This document shows, piece by piece, positions 40,406 through 48,153 of a stretch of DNA of 49,637 nt. This DNA comes from an uncultured Duncaniella sp. (GTDB lineage: Bacteria > Bacteroidota > Bacteroidia > Bacteroidales > Muribaculaceae). Positions within the stretch are counted from its first letter, which is position 1; each line of letters opens with the position of its first letter. The position numbers and the translations under genes are program-made. The notes under the pieces are model-generated. The model saw nothing but the letters and a program-made list of their open reading frames with translations, was not told the origin of the DNA and made no database searches. The stretch is from NCBI GenBank assembly GCA_910584825.1, contig CAJUCI010000020.1, forward strand, positions 1 through 49,637. Direction: 5' to 3'.

Positions 40406-42613
40406 GTGAAGACTCTTCTTTCAATCATACTGGCCGCGACCGCTACGTTAAGCGCGTCGGCCGATGTCATCATCGACAAGCCTGTCAGGAGCACGTGCCC
40501 GACATCATTTGCCATCATCACCGACAGTGCCACCTATGAGGCCACCAAGCCCGCGATGCTTCGCTATCGCGATGCTGTGGAGGCTGACGGTCTGGCCACA
40601 TATATCGTGCGTGACAACTGGGCCAACCCCACCGAGGTGCGCGACGCCCTCAAGTCGCTCTATAAGTCTGACCCCAAGCTCGAGGGCATTGTGCTCGTGG
40701 GCGATGTGCCCGTGGCAATGGTGCGCAACGGCCAGCACATGACCACGGCGTTCAAAATGGACGAGGACAACTATCCCATGCTCGACTCCTCCGTGCCATC
40801 CGACCGCTTCTATGACTGTCTCGACCTCGATTTCCGCTTCATGAAGCAGGACGAGGAGAATCCCCACCTCTTCTACTATCAGCTCGTCGAGGAGTGTCCC
40901 CAGCACCTCGAGCCTACATTCTATTCGGCCCGCGTGCGCTATCCCAAGCTGCGCGGCGGCGACAAGTATGAGGGCATCTCGATGTTCCTCGACAAGGCCG
41001 CGGCTGCCAAGGCCGACATGAAGAACGACCGCGTGGACCGCGTGGTGTCGTTCAACGGCCACGGCTATAATACCGACTGCCTCATCGCATGGATGGACGA
41101 GGAGAAGGCCTATCGCGAGCATTTCCCCGAGGCTTTCAAGACCTCGACAGGCTTCAAGCACTGGAATTTCCGCATGGCCGAGCCTATGAAGGGCCGCCTC
41201 TTTGCCGAGCTTGAGCGTCCGGGCATCGATGTGTTTATGTTTCATGAGCACGGAGGCCCCACCACGCAGTATATCAACGGCTACGGCGAGACTACCAAGG
41301 TCGATGGCCGTCTGCATTTCTTCAAGTCGGGCGTCTATTCGGCTGTGCGTCGCGCCATCAAGAAGGGCAATCCCGAGAATGAGGTAATCGAGGCGTTTGC
41401 CAAGGAGTATGCTCTCACCCCCGCGTTCTTTAAGGACCTCAACAACCCCGAATATATCGCCAAGGACTCGGCTGACATGGCCGCCAAGGACATTTATGCC
41501 GACGAGTTCCACACCCGCATCACCATGCCCCGCTTCGTGATGTTTGACGCATGCTACAACGGCTCGTTCCACGAGGATGACTATATCGCAGGCGAATACA
41601 TCTTCAACCCCGGCGGCACACTTGTGACCCAGGGCAACACCCGCAACGTGCTCCAGGACCGCTGGACCATCGAGATGATAGGTCTGCTCTCGCACGGCGT
41701 GCGTGCCGGTCAGTACAACCGCCTCGTGGCCACGCTCGAGGGTCACATGATAGGCGACCCCACCATGCGTTTCGCCCCCATCGAGGCCAACACGCTGTCG
41801 GCCGACATGACCCTGCGCAAGACCGACAAGGCATATTGGGAGTCACAGCTTTCGTCACCCTATGCCGATGTCCGCTCCATCGCCCTGCGCATGCTTGCCG
41901 ACATCGAGCCTGAGTCGTCGCTGTCACCCCGTCTGCTCGACATCTTCCGCACCTCGCCCTACAACACCACCCGCATGGAGGCCCTCAAGATGCTCGGCCG
42001 TTACTGCAACGCCGACTTCAAGGAGGCTGTGCGCCTGGGCGTGCGCGACCCCTACGAGCGCATCGCCCGCATGAGTGCCGACCTGGCCGGTGAGATTGGC
42101 GACGTGTCGTTGCTGCCCGAGGTCATGGCCGCCCTTATCGAGGACAACGAGCGTCAGCGCGTCAACTACACGATGGGCAACTCGCTCTCGCTCTTCCCCC
42201 GCGCCGATGTGATGAAGGCTGTGGACAATTATTATGCCAACAACACCCGCTACAAGGCCGAGCAGGAGAAGGCCGCGCTCGTCGAGTCTCTGACCCACTC
42301 GTTTGACCGCGTAGACCAGACCAACGCCAATATCGCCGACAAGTCGGCCTCGGACAAGCGTCGCATCTCGAGCATCCGCACCGTGCGCAACAATCCCTAT
42401 CACTATGGGCTTGATTCGTACTTCGCGCTGATTTCCGACCCCGAGAACTCGGAGGATGTGCGTGTCAATATGGCCGAGGCTCTCGGGTGGTTCAAATACT
42501 CGTCGCGCAAGGGCGAGATTATGGACTTCTGCAAGAAGCTGTCCGCCGACACCACCCTCCCCGCCGCCCTCTCAGCCGAGCTGACGCAGACTTATAATCG
42601 ATTGGCTTTATAA
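40406..42613 (+). CDS. Secreted gingipain-like (C25, caspase-fold) protein with C-terminal helical repeats, paralog 2
   Basis: A 735-residue paralog of the preceding gene in the same architecture. After a signal peptide (MKTLLSIILAATATLSASA) it shares SFAIITDSATYE, EGIVLVGDVPVAMVRNGQHM, DSSVPSDRFYD, His282 in FHEHGG, and Cys383 in FDACYNGSF, followed by a conserved IGDPTMRFAP block and HEAT-like repeats. The protein also has a GHG (219-220 region, SFNGHGYNTDC) that is absent in the same form from paralog 1. The start ATG/GTG region is GTGAAGACT: the initiator appears to be GTG at 40406. Tandem duplication is the simplest origin. Confidence 0.8.
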   Translation: MKTLLSIILAATATLSASADVIIDKPVRSTCPTSFAIITDSATYEATKPAMLRYRDAVEADGLATYIVRDNWANPTEVRDALKSLYKSDPKLEGIVLVGDVPVAMVRNGQHMTTAFKMDEDNYPMLDSSVPSDRFYDCLDLDFRFMKQDEENPHLFYYQLVEECPQHLEPTFYSARVRYPKLRGGDKYEGISMFLDKAAAAKADMKNDRVDRVVSFNGHGYNTDCLIAWMDEEKAYREHFPEAFKTSTGFKHWNFRMAEPMKGRLFAELERPGIDVFMFHEHGGPTTQYINGYGETTKVDGRLHFFKSGVYSAVRRAIKKGNPENEVIEAFAKEYALTPAFFKDLNNPEYIAKDSADMAAKDIYADEFHTRITMPRFVMFDACYNGSFHEDDYIAGEYIFNPGGTLVTQGNTRNVLQDRWTIEMIGLLSHGVRAGQYNRLVATLEGHMIGDPTMRFAPIEANTLSADMTLRKTDKAYWESQLSSPYADVRSIALRMLADIEPESSLSPRLLDIFRTSPYNTTRMEALKMLGRYCNADFKEAVRLGVRDPYERIARMSADLAGEIGDVSLLPEVMAALIEDNERQRVNYTMGNSLSLFPRADVMKAVDNYYANNTRYKAEQEKAALVESLTHSFDRVDQTNANIADKSASDKRRISSIRTVRNNPYHYGLDSYFALISDPENSEDVRVNMAEALGWFKYSSRKGEIMDFCKKLSADTTLPAALSAELTQTYNRLAL

Positions 42614-42616
42614 TAT

Positions 42617-42743
42617 AAGAAAGGGACATAAGGACAAAAGAGACACAAGCGACATAAGAAATATTTCCCCTGATTGTCAGAGGTTATTGAATAATTAAAT
42701 ACTTATGTCGCTTGTGTCTCTTTTGTCCTTATGTCCCCTTCTT
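42617..42743. repeat. GACAnAAG palindrome family, copy 4
   Basis: Arms of 42 nt (42617-42658 and 42702-42743) match at 41 positions around a 43-nt loop. The words are GACATAAG, GACAAAAGA, GACACAAGC, GACATAAG, an order different from the other copies and mirrored exactly in the second arm. The element begins 4 nt after the stop codon of paralog 2. Confidence 0.92.
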
Positions 42744-42806
42744 GCAATCCCGCATGCCGGCAAACACTTTAACTTTATTAACGTCATCTACCACAGGCCC
42801 CCCGAA

Positions 42807-42862
42807 CTGATTGAAGCGTTCGTTAGTTTTACTAATACAACGACGTTTCAATCAGTTTTTAT
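42807..42862 (+). promoter_or_regulatory. Terminator-like hairpin abutting the DUF3943 start codon
   Basis: AACTGATTGAA (about 42805-42815) pairs with TTCAATCAGTT around an inner stem (CGTTAGT with ACTAATACAACG), and is followed at once by TTTTTATTT and then the ATG at 42865. It may terminate read-through or act as a translational or transcriptional attenuator. Confidence 0.6.
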
Positions 42863-42864
42863 TT

Positions 42865-43770
42865 ATGACACGATTCCTCTCCATCATTCTGCTTTGCGCT
42901 CTGTCGCTTTCCTACGCACGAGGAGAGCAAAGTGACCCGTTTTTAGGTATTTACTACCCCGAAAAGGTGCCTGTCCCGGCAGACACCACCGGCATGATGC
43001 CGGCTGACGTGATTGATGCCCAACTTACTGACAGCATAGCCTCTGAAACTCAGGCCGACACTACTATGGCCGCCATCGAGCATCCCGGCCTGATGGATGT
43101 GCCAAACATAAAATCGATATACTGCCACCCTTACTCCATGACGTTCAACAGCCCCGACTGGAAGCGCATGTGGACCAACACTTCGGTGCTAATCGGCGCG
43201 TATGTTGGCACACTGTTGGTGCTCGAATGTCTGCCCGAGGATGCCACGTCATGGAACAGGGCCGAGATTCAGGATGTGCCCCTCTTTAAGCGGTGGTACA
43301 ATCATGTTATCAAGGAGGGCCCGGAGTGGGACCACGACAACCCCATCTTCAACTACGTGCTACACCCCTATGCCGGAGCCGCCTACTTCATGGCCGCGCG
43401 TTCGTGCGGATTCAACTTCTGGCGGTCGTTTCTCTACAGCGCATGCATCTCTACGATAGGGTGGGAGTTTGGTATCGAGGCGTTTATGGAACGTCCGTCC
43501 ATCCAGGACATCTTCATCACTCCTATGGTGGGCAGTGTCATCGGCGAGTGTTTCTACAAGGCCAAGCGCAGAATCGTGGAGAACGATTACGAACTGCTCG
43601 GCTCCAAGATACTGGGCAATGTGGTGGTATTTCTCATTGACCCGGTCAACGAGGTGGTCGACATCTTCCGCGGGCGCAACACCCACTGCGCCGGCACGAT
43701 GGTCACAGCCGACATCTCGCCCGTCATCACCGGCTCATACCAAGGCTTCTCACTCCGAGTGACATTCTGA
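42865..43770 (+). CDS. DUF3943 family exported protein
   Basis: A 301-residue protein from the ATG at 42865 (MTRFLSIILLCALSLSYARG, signal peptide); the open frame upstream falls inside a hairpin. It has a linker rich in Asp/Thr, then the DUF3943 body: NSPDWKRMWTNTSVLIGAYVGTLLVLE, YNHVIKEGPEWDHDNPIFNYVLHPYAGAAYF, GWEFGIEAFMERPSIQDIFITPMVGSVIGE, here cited by their HPYAGA, WEFGIE and SIQDI motifs. The family is widespread in Gram-negatives and of unknown function, probably in the outer membrane or periplasm. It converges with the phosphoethanolamine transferase gene. Confidence 0.85.
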   Translation: MTRFLSIILLCALSLSYARGEQSDPFLGIYYPEKVPVPADTTGMMPADVIDAQLTDSIASETQADTTMAAIEHPGLMDVPNIKSIYCHPYSMTFNSPDWKRMWTNTSVLIGAYVGTLLVLECLPEDATSWNRAEIQDVPLFKRWYNHVIKEGPEWDHDNPIFNYVLHPYAGAAYFMAARSCGFNFWRSFLYSACISTIGWEFGIEAFMERPSIQDIFITPMVGSVIGECFYKAKRRIVENDYELLGSKILGNVVVFLIDPVNEVVDIFRGRNTHCAGTMVTADISPVITGSYQGFSLRVTF

Positions 43771-43808
43771 TGTCAATTAGTCCGCAGGTAGGAGCGACGG
43801 CTTTTTAT

Positions 43809-45443
43809 TCAAAGCATTACATCCTCGACGGGACGGGGAATATTACGGTCGGTCAGGTAATTATATGGCCCCGGGCGGTAGGCGGGTGAGGCGAGCGAGA
43901 GCGAGTCGCAACGCACGGGGGTGGCGATTCCCGCCATGCCGAGCATGGTGTGAAACACCGATGCCGACGTGATTACCCGCTCCTCGCGATGCCCCTGCAA
44001 CGCCTCGGCCACTTCGGGATGCCCGGCGCGGTAGCCGTCAGACAGCCACACGAGCAGCGGCACATGCAGCTCATGGATTGACGGGCGGGGCGACGCGTGC
44101 AGAAACAGCCCGCTCCCGTCGTCATAGATATTCTCGCCGTGGTCAGAGGTATAGAGCATCCCAGCGTCGGCCCCGCTCGCACGCAGACGGCCTATCAGTG
44201 CGTCAAGCACACTGTCGGTGTAGAGGATGGTGTTGTCATAGGCGTTGAGCAGACACTCGCGGTTGGCTGCCGAGGCCTCCACGGCATCGTCGGGGAGAAA
44301 GCGGGCCATCTCGCGCGGATAGCGTTCGCGATACTCGAAGTGCGAGCCGTAGGTGTGCAGCACTATCAGCACCTTACCCCTCCCCTCGGCCAGTGCGCGG
44401 TCAACCTCGGCAAGCATCTCGCCGTCATGGATATTCGCCCCGGCGGGCAGCTCCTCTTTCAGGAAACGCCACGTGTCGGCCTCTTCGCCGAAGATGTCGA
44501 TAAACGAGTGGTTGGGACGCTGGTTGGAGATGAACACGGTGTGAAAGCCCGCCTCGCGAAATGCCGAGATTATCCCCTTCTCGCGGTATATGCGGTCATA
44601 GTCCTCGGCTGTGGCCGCCGACATGAGCATCGGCACGCTCTTGTGGGTGGTGTTGGACTGCGTGTAGGCTTGCGGATAGGCCACGAGCCCATCTGCGGCG
44701 GCAAGGCGCGGAGTGGTGTCGCGGCTGTAGCCGTAGAGGCCGAAATTTTCGGCGCGGGCAGTCTCGCCTATTACCATCACATACACCTCGCGCCTGTCGG
44801 CGGGGTGGGTGGCCACGGCCTCAAAGGTGAAGTCGCGGCTGGTCTCGGCATATCGGGCCGTGCGCCCGGTGCGGTCAACGGCGAGCCATATGTTATAGCA
44901 CACGTTGACTGGATAGAGGTCATCCTTAACCCTGTAGCCCCCTGCGAGATAGCTGAGACACATGCTGATGACCCCTGCGAGCAGCCATCCCGTCCCGGCC
45001 ACGCGCACGCGGTGCACCGTCCCCGGGTCAAGCGCGTAGTCCTTGCGGCGGAATCTCACAGCCCCGAAATAGAGGATGGGGAGGAAGATAACTGCCACGC
45101 CCCCGACAGCCGGGAGCAGACTGCCGAGCAGTTCGGAGACCTCGGCCGTATTGGTGGTCACGAGGTTGAGAAACATGTCAACGGCGATTATCGAGTGGCC
45201 GTAGAGATAGAGCAGCACTAACTGAAATGCCGACAGGAACAGCAGCGGAAACGTGGCCCACACCATGCGTGCCGGATTTCTTGACAGCGTGAGCAGGAGC
45301 AGATAGGCCGCTCCGGGCAGCACTATGTTGGTGATTCTCGCCCCGACGGTCATAGGCTCGACTATCGAGAGCCACACGTTGGGCAGAAGCAGTGCGATGA
45401 ATGTAGCGATTAACAGCCACAGGGGCCGTGATATGTGTTTCAT
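43809..45443 (-). CDS. Lipid A phosphoethanolamine transferase-like sulfatase-fold enzyme (EptA/CptA type)
   Basis: Inner-membrane enzyme predicted to move phosphoethanolamine from phosphatidylethanolamine to lipopolysaccharide on the periplasmic side. The 544-residue protein has about five membrane helices (residues 8-170), then an alkaline-phosphatase-type domain with metal ligands in VIGETARAENFGLYGYSR (Glu227), the likely catalytic Thr266 in SNTTHKSVPMLMS, and the SDHGENIYDD block near 430. Such modifications reduce binding of cationic peptides; activity here is inferred. The gene precedes nothing on its own strand downstream and follows the Omp85-type gene by 15 nt, so the two are probably cotranscribed. 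Confidence 0.85.
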   Translation of the reverse strand: MKHISRPLWLLIATFIALLLPNVWLSIVEPMTVGARITNIVLPGAAYLLLLTLSRNPARMVWATFPLLFLSAFQLVLLYLYGHSIIAVDMFLNLVTTNTAEVSELLGSLLPAVGGVAVIFLPILYFGAVRFRRKDYALDPGTVHRVRVAGTGWLLAGVISMCLSYLAGGYRVKDDLYPVNVCYNIWLAVDRTGRTARYAETSRDFTFEAVATHPADRREVYVMVIGETARAENFGLYGYSRDTTPRLAAADGLVAYPQAYTQSNTTHKSVPMLMSAATAEDYDRIYREKGIISAFREAGFHTVFISNQRPNHSFIDIFGEEADTWRFLKEELPAGANIHDGEMLAEVDRALAEGRGKVLIVLHTYGSHFEYRERYPREMARFLPDDAVEASAANRECLLNAYDNTILYTDSVLDALIGRLRASGADAGMLYTSDHGENIYDDGSGLFLHASPRPSIHELHVPLLVWLSDGYRAGHPEVAEALQGHREERVITSASVFHTMLGMAGIATPVRCDSLSLASPAYRPGPYNYLTDRNIPRPVEDVML

Positions 45444-45458
45444 AGGGTAATTTGTGTA

Positions 45459-46694
45459 TTAGAATGCCTCGTTGATGCTGAACATGAATCCGTTCTGGCC
45501 GCTCTTGCCGAAGCCGAAGTCAAAGCGCACGTTGACATCCTTTTTGAACTCCCACCTGTAGCCCATGCCAACATTGGGGAGCATGCGGCGCATGGTAATC
45601 TCGTCAAACCGCCTGAACACCGTGGCCGCTGCGCCCCACACCACGATGCCGCACCGACGCCACACGTGCTGGCGCAGCTCCACTTGCAGGGCCATCATGT
45701 CCTTGTCGCGGTAGCGTCCCTGATAGTAGCCGCGCATGAAGCTCGTACCCCCTATCTGCGCCATCATGTGCCACGACGGGTTGCCGTAGTTGAACTCCGC
45801 CCTCAGGTCGGCAGCGAGTATGCCCCCGGTCCAGATGGTCTTGTAGAGGTCGAGCTGGAGGGCTGTGGAGCTGAAGGCATACTTGTTGGCCAGGAAACGC
45901 GGGCGGAAAGTCTGCGTCACCTTGGCATAGACCCCCTTGTGGGGATTGGTGAGCACGTCGCGCGAGTCGTAGGAGAGTGTGAAGCCCGCGCCCACGCTCC
46001 AAGTGGATGTGCTCATGCCCGCCAGCAGGTCGGGGCGTTCGATGTCAAAGGCGTTTACATAGTCGACCGCCACCATTGGGCCGGCATACAGGTTGGCACC
46101 GAGGCTGCGCAGATATGCCCCCTCGATTTTGATGCCCACGCGCTTGATGCGCGATTTGTTGGCATTGTCGTTGCCCAAGTCATAGCCTATGCCCCAGTAG
46201 TCGCTCGGGTCGGCGAAAAACTCCACGAGGTATGTCACGCGGTATTTGTCGGACGGGGCGAGGTGGGTGCCGCTCAGTCCGATGGTGGCAAAGCCTTTGG
46301 TGCTGATTTTGCCCGAGAGTGAGGCGTTGGATGGGGGAGGGGTGTCGGGGTCGCCGTTCGCGCCGTAGAGTCCCGATGCCACGAGTCCGATGCCAAGGCC
46401 CATGTCGGAGTTGTAATACGGGCCGCCGATTATGCTGAAGTCAAGGCCCGAATTGCTCTTGCGACGGTTGCTCTGGCCGAAATAGTTTATCACCCGTTTT
46501 ATCAGCCCCGGTCGCGATGCCGTAGTGTCAGCCACAGCCACCTCGGTGACCGCGTTCGTGCCGGTTGCCGCGTCAGCGGCTTCCGTGACCGCGTTCGTGA
46601 CCGTCAGGCTGTCACACGCCTCCCCGCCACGACCCGTCAGGGCCGTGAACAGCAGCAGGATTGTCGCATACAGGCGGATGATATGTCTGTTCAT
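45459..46694 (-). CDS. BamA/TamA (Omp85)-type outer-membrane barrel protein without visible POTRA domains
   Basis: A 411-residue protein from the ATG at 46694 (MNRHIIRLYATILLLFTALTGRGG); an ATG three codons earlier is equally possible, while the longer frame to 46961 overlaps a palindromic element. After a Thr/Ala-rich linker the sequence is a surface-antigen barrel with SNSGLDFSIIGGPYYNSDMGLG, the Omp85 loop motif as FMRGYYQGRYRD, and the terminal Phe (FMFSINEAF). No POTRA repeats fit before the barrel, so this is the truncated class of Bacteroidota whose role is unknown. The following gene on the same strand, an EptA-like transferase, starts 15 nt after its stop. Confidence 0.82.
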   Translation of the reverse strand: MNRHIIRLYATILLLFTALTGRGGEACDSLTVTNAVTEAADAATGTNAVTEVAVADTTASRPGLIKRVINYFGQSNRRKSNSGLDFSIIGGPYYNSDMGLGIGLVASGLYGANGDPDTPPPSNASLSGKISTKGFATIGLSGTHLAPSDKYRVTYLVEFFADPSDYWGIGYDLGNDNANKSRIKRVGIKIEGAYLRSLGANLYAGPMVAVDYVNAFDIERPDLLAGMSTSTWSVGAGFTLSYDSRDVLTNPHKGVYAKVTQTFRPRFLANKYAFSSTALQLDLYKTIWTGGILAADLRAEFNYGNPSWHMMAQIGGTSFMRGYYQGRYRDKDMMALQVELRQHVWRRCGIVVWGAAATVFRRFDEITMRRMLPNVGMGYRWEFKKDVNVRFDFGFGKSGQNGFMFSINEAF

Positions 46695-46701
46695 GTCTTT
46701 C

Positions 46702-47010
46702 ATTCCGAAGGGCGGAATTAGTAAGCCGTGAAACGGCGTTGTAATCGTAGCCCCACCACGAGCGGCGCAGGTGGATTGCCCGAAGGGCAAAATCCGCCGG
46801 CCGCGAGGCGTGGGGTGAAGCGTGGTATGTATGGCGCGGGCATCGAAGATGTCCTTTAGATTTCGATTAATATAGGACGTCTTCGACGCCCGATGTAACT
46901 CGTTTTTCCTACCCCACGCCTCGCTATGCGTGAACGTCTGCCCTGCGGGCCGTTCCCGCATACGCTCGTGGTGGGGCTACTATTATATCGCCGCTTCGCG
47001 GCTTGGCGGG
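46702..47010. repeat. Three-level nested palindromic element
   Basis: No gene is seen in these 300 bp. A perfect 18-bp outer pair (46747-46764 with 46963-46980, GTAGCCCCACCACGAGCG) encloses a perfect 14-bp pair (46803-46816 with 46911-46924, GCGAGGCGTGGGGT), which encloses a 19-bp pair with two differences (46837-46855 with 46874-46892). Small hairpins are added: ATTCCG/CGGAAT at 46702-46718, GCCGT-GAA-ACGGC at 46725-46737, TGCCC-GAA-GGGCA near 46778-46790, and GCCGC-TTC-GCGGC near 46990-47002. Confidence 0.88.
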
Positions 47011-47970
47011 TTAATAAACCAACCTCACATTATCGACCCACATTGTGTTGCCGGGGGTGCCGACAAAGGCCCCGCCGTGGCTCGACGAGAACTGTAGCAC
47101 CAGGTGGGTGGGGGTGGCGTCGGCAGGGGCCCAGCCGGTCTCCTTGACCTTGACGTTGGTGCCCTTGCTGTTGGTGGCGTAGTCGATGTCACGCAGCCCC
47201 ATGAGCGACGCGTCATATCCGTCGGCGCCCGAGATGTCGCCGTAGCGTATGTCATAGGTGGCATTCTCGACCCATCCGCCCGAACTGCGGGCATACTTCA
47301 CCACGAGCGTGCCTACGCGTTCGGCGGTGATGTTGCCCGAGGCATCCTCGTGGCGACGCTGCAGCAGCAACAGGGCCACGCAGTAGTCAGGCCCCGGCAC
47401 GGTGGACTTGTGGCTGAATCCCGTCTGCTTTATGCGGTTGGGCGAGCCGGGGGTCTCAATCCTGTAGTCATAGCGCAGCGACTTGGGGCGTTGCTTGAAG
47501 GGTATACCCCAGTTGAGGCTCCTGGGGCCGTCTTTGGTGCCGGTTATAGGCTCGTGGATGTCGCCGAGAAATATCGACCCTGCGGCGAGCACGTTGATAT
47601 TGATTAGGCCGAGCACCTTGAGCGACTCTATGTGGGTTGTGAGACGTGCGCACCGTCCACCCTTGTGGGTGTCGGGGGTCACGGTGTTGTTGGTCTTGAC
47701 CACTCCGGCCACCTTGGCCATTACGTTTGAGGTGCCCCAGGGCGAACCGCCCATGTTATGGTAGGGCACATTGCCGTCGATGGTGGTGTCGGGGCCGATT
47801 TCGTAGAGCGTCTTTTTGTTGCCGCCTATCACGGCTGACTCTGATATGTTGCGTTGCACCCAATGCTCCATGTTGCCGAACTTGATGGGCACCTCGCGTC
47901 CCTGCGCCGAGGCGCATGCCACTGTATAGAGTGCCGCTATGGCTGTGAAGAATGACCTTTTGATAAGCAT
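47011..47970 (-). CDS. Exported PCMD-domain protein
   Basis: A 319-residue protein with a signal peptide (MLIKRSFFTAIAALYTVACASA). The whole mature part fits the PCMD (putative carbohydrate metabolism) domain, a predicted beta-sandwich of Bacteroidota: KFGNMEHWVQRNISES, VIGGNKKTLYEIGP, GGSPWGTSNVMAKVAG, GRCARLTTHIESLKVLG and the repeated GIPFKQRPKSLRYDY, with NTMWVDNVRLVY at the C-terminus. Carbohydrate binding or a surface role is inferred from the family name only. The -7 word TAACTTTG lies 21 nt before the start codon. Confidence 0.85.
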   Translation of the reverse strand: MLIKRSFFTAIAALYTVACASAQGREVPIKFGNMEHWVQRNISESAVIGGNKKTLYEIGPDTTIDGNVPYHNMGGSPWGTSNVMAKVAGVVKTNNTVTPDTHKGGRCARLTTHIESLKVLGLININVLAAGSIFLGDIHEPITGTKDGPRSLNWGIPFKQRPKSLRYDYRIETPGSPNRIKQTGFSHKSTVPGPDYCVALLLLQRRHEDASGNITAERVGTLVVKYARSSGGWVENATYDIRYGDISGADGYDASLMGLRDIDYATNSKGTNVKVKETGWAPADATPTHLVLQFSSSHGGAFVGTPGNTMWVDNVRLVY

Positions 47971-47990
47971 AGTGAAACGGTTTGACTGTG

Positions 47991-47998
47991 CAAAGTTA
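47991..47998 (-). promoter_or_regulatory. -7 promoter word (TAACTTTG) for the PCMD gene
   Basis: The minus strand reads TAACTTTG 21 nt before the PCMD start codon. Confidence 0.5.
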
Positions 47999-48055
47999 GC
48001 AATTTTTTCGACACGAGGGTTTGTCTATATGTCACCCATGTTATCTGAAACGGCC

Positions 48056-48090
48056 AAAAAAATACCGGGGACGCATCACTGCGGCCCCGG
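48056..48090 (-). terminator. Intrinsic terminator after the DUF4842/LruC gene
   Basis: On the minus strand the stem CCGGGG (48085-48090) with CCCCGG (48065-48070) is followed by TATTTTTTT, 64 nt after the stop codon. Confidence 0.8.
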
Positions 48091-48153
48091 CCGGAAATTT
48101 AACCTAATTTGCGGTCATAATGCTTACGGACCGCTATATAATTGATACTGTTT

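Noticed and set aside
40505..41746. 413-codon open frame on minus, opposite C25-like paralog 2
   Set aside because: Shadow of the coding strand; the plus-strand frame has a signal peptide and conserved motifs.
44097..45221. 374-codon open frame on plus, opposite the phosphoethanolamine transferase
   Set aside because: Composition and lack of domains fit a shadow of the minus-strand gene, which has metal and Thr motifs.
45459..46961. 500-residue version of the Omp85-type barrel gene
   Set aside because: The extra N-terminal codons lie inside the nested palindrome; the signal peptide starts at 46694 or 46703.
46747..46980. Insertion sequence
   Set aside because: There is no transposase frame inside, and no target-site duplication is evident; only a non-autonomous element could remain.
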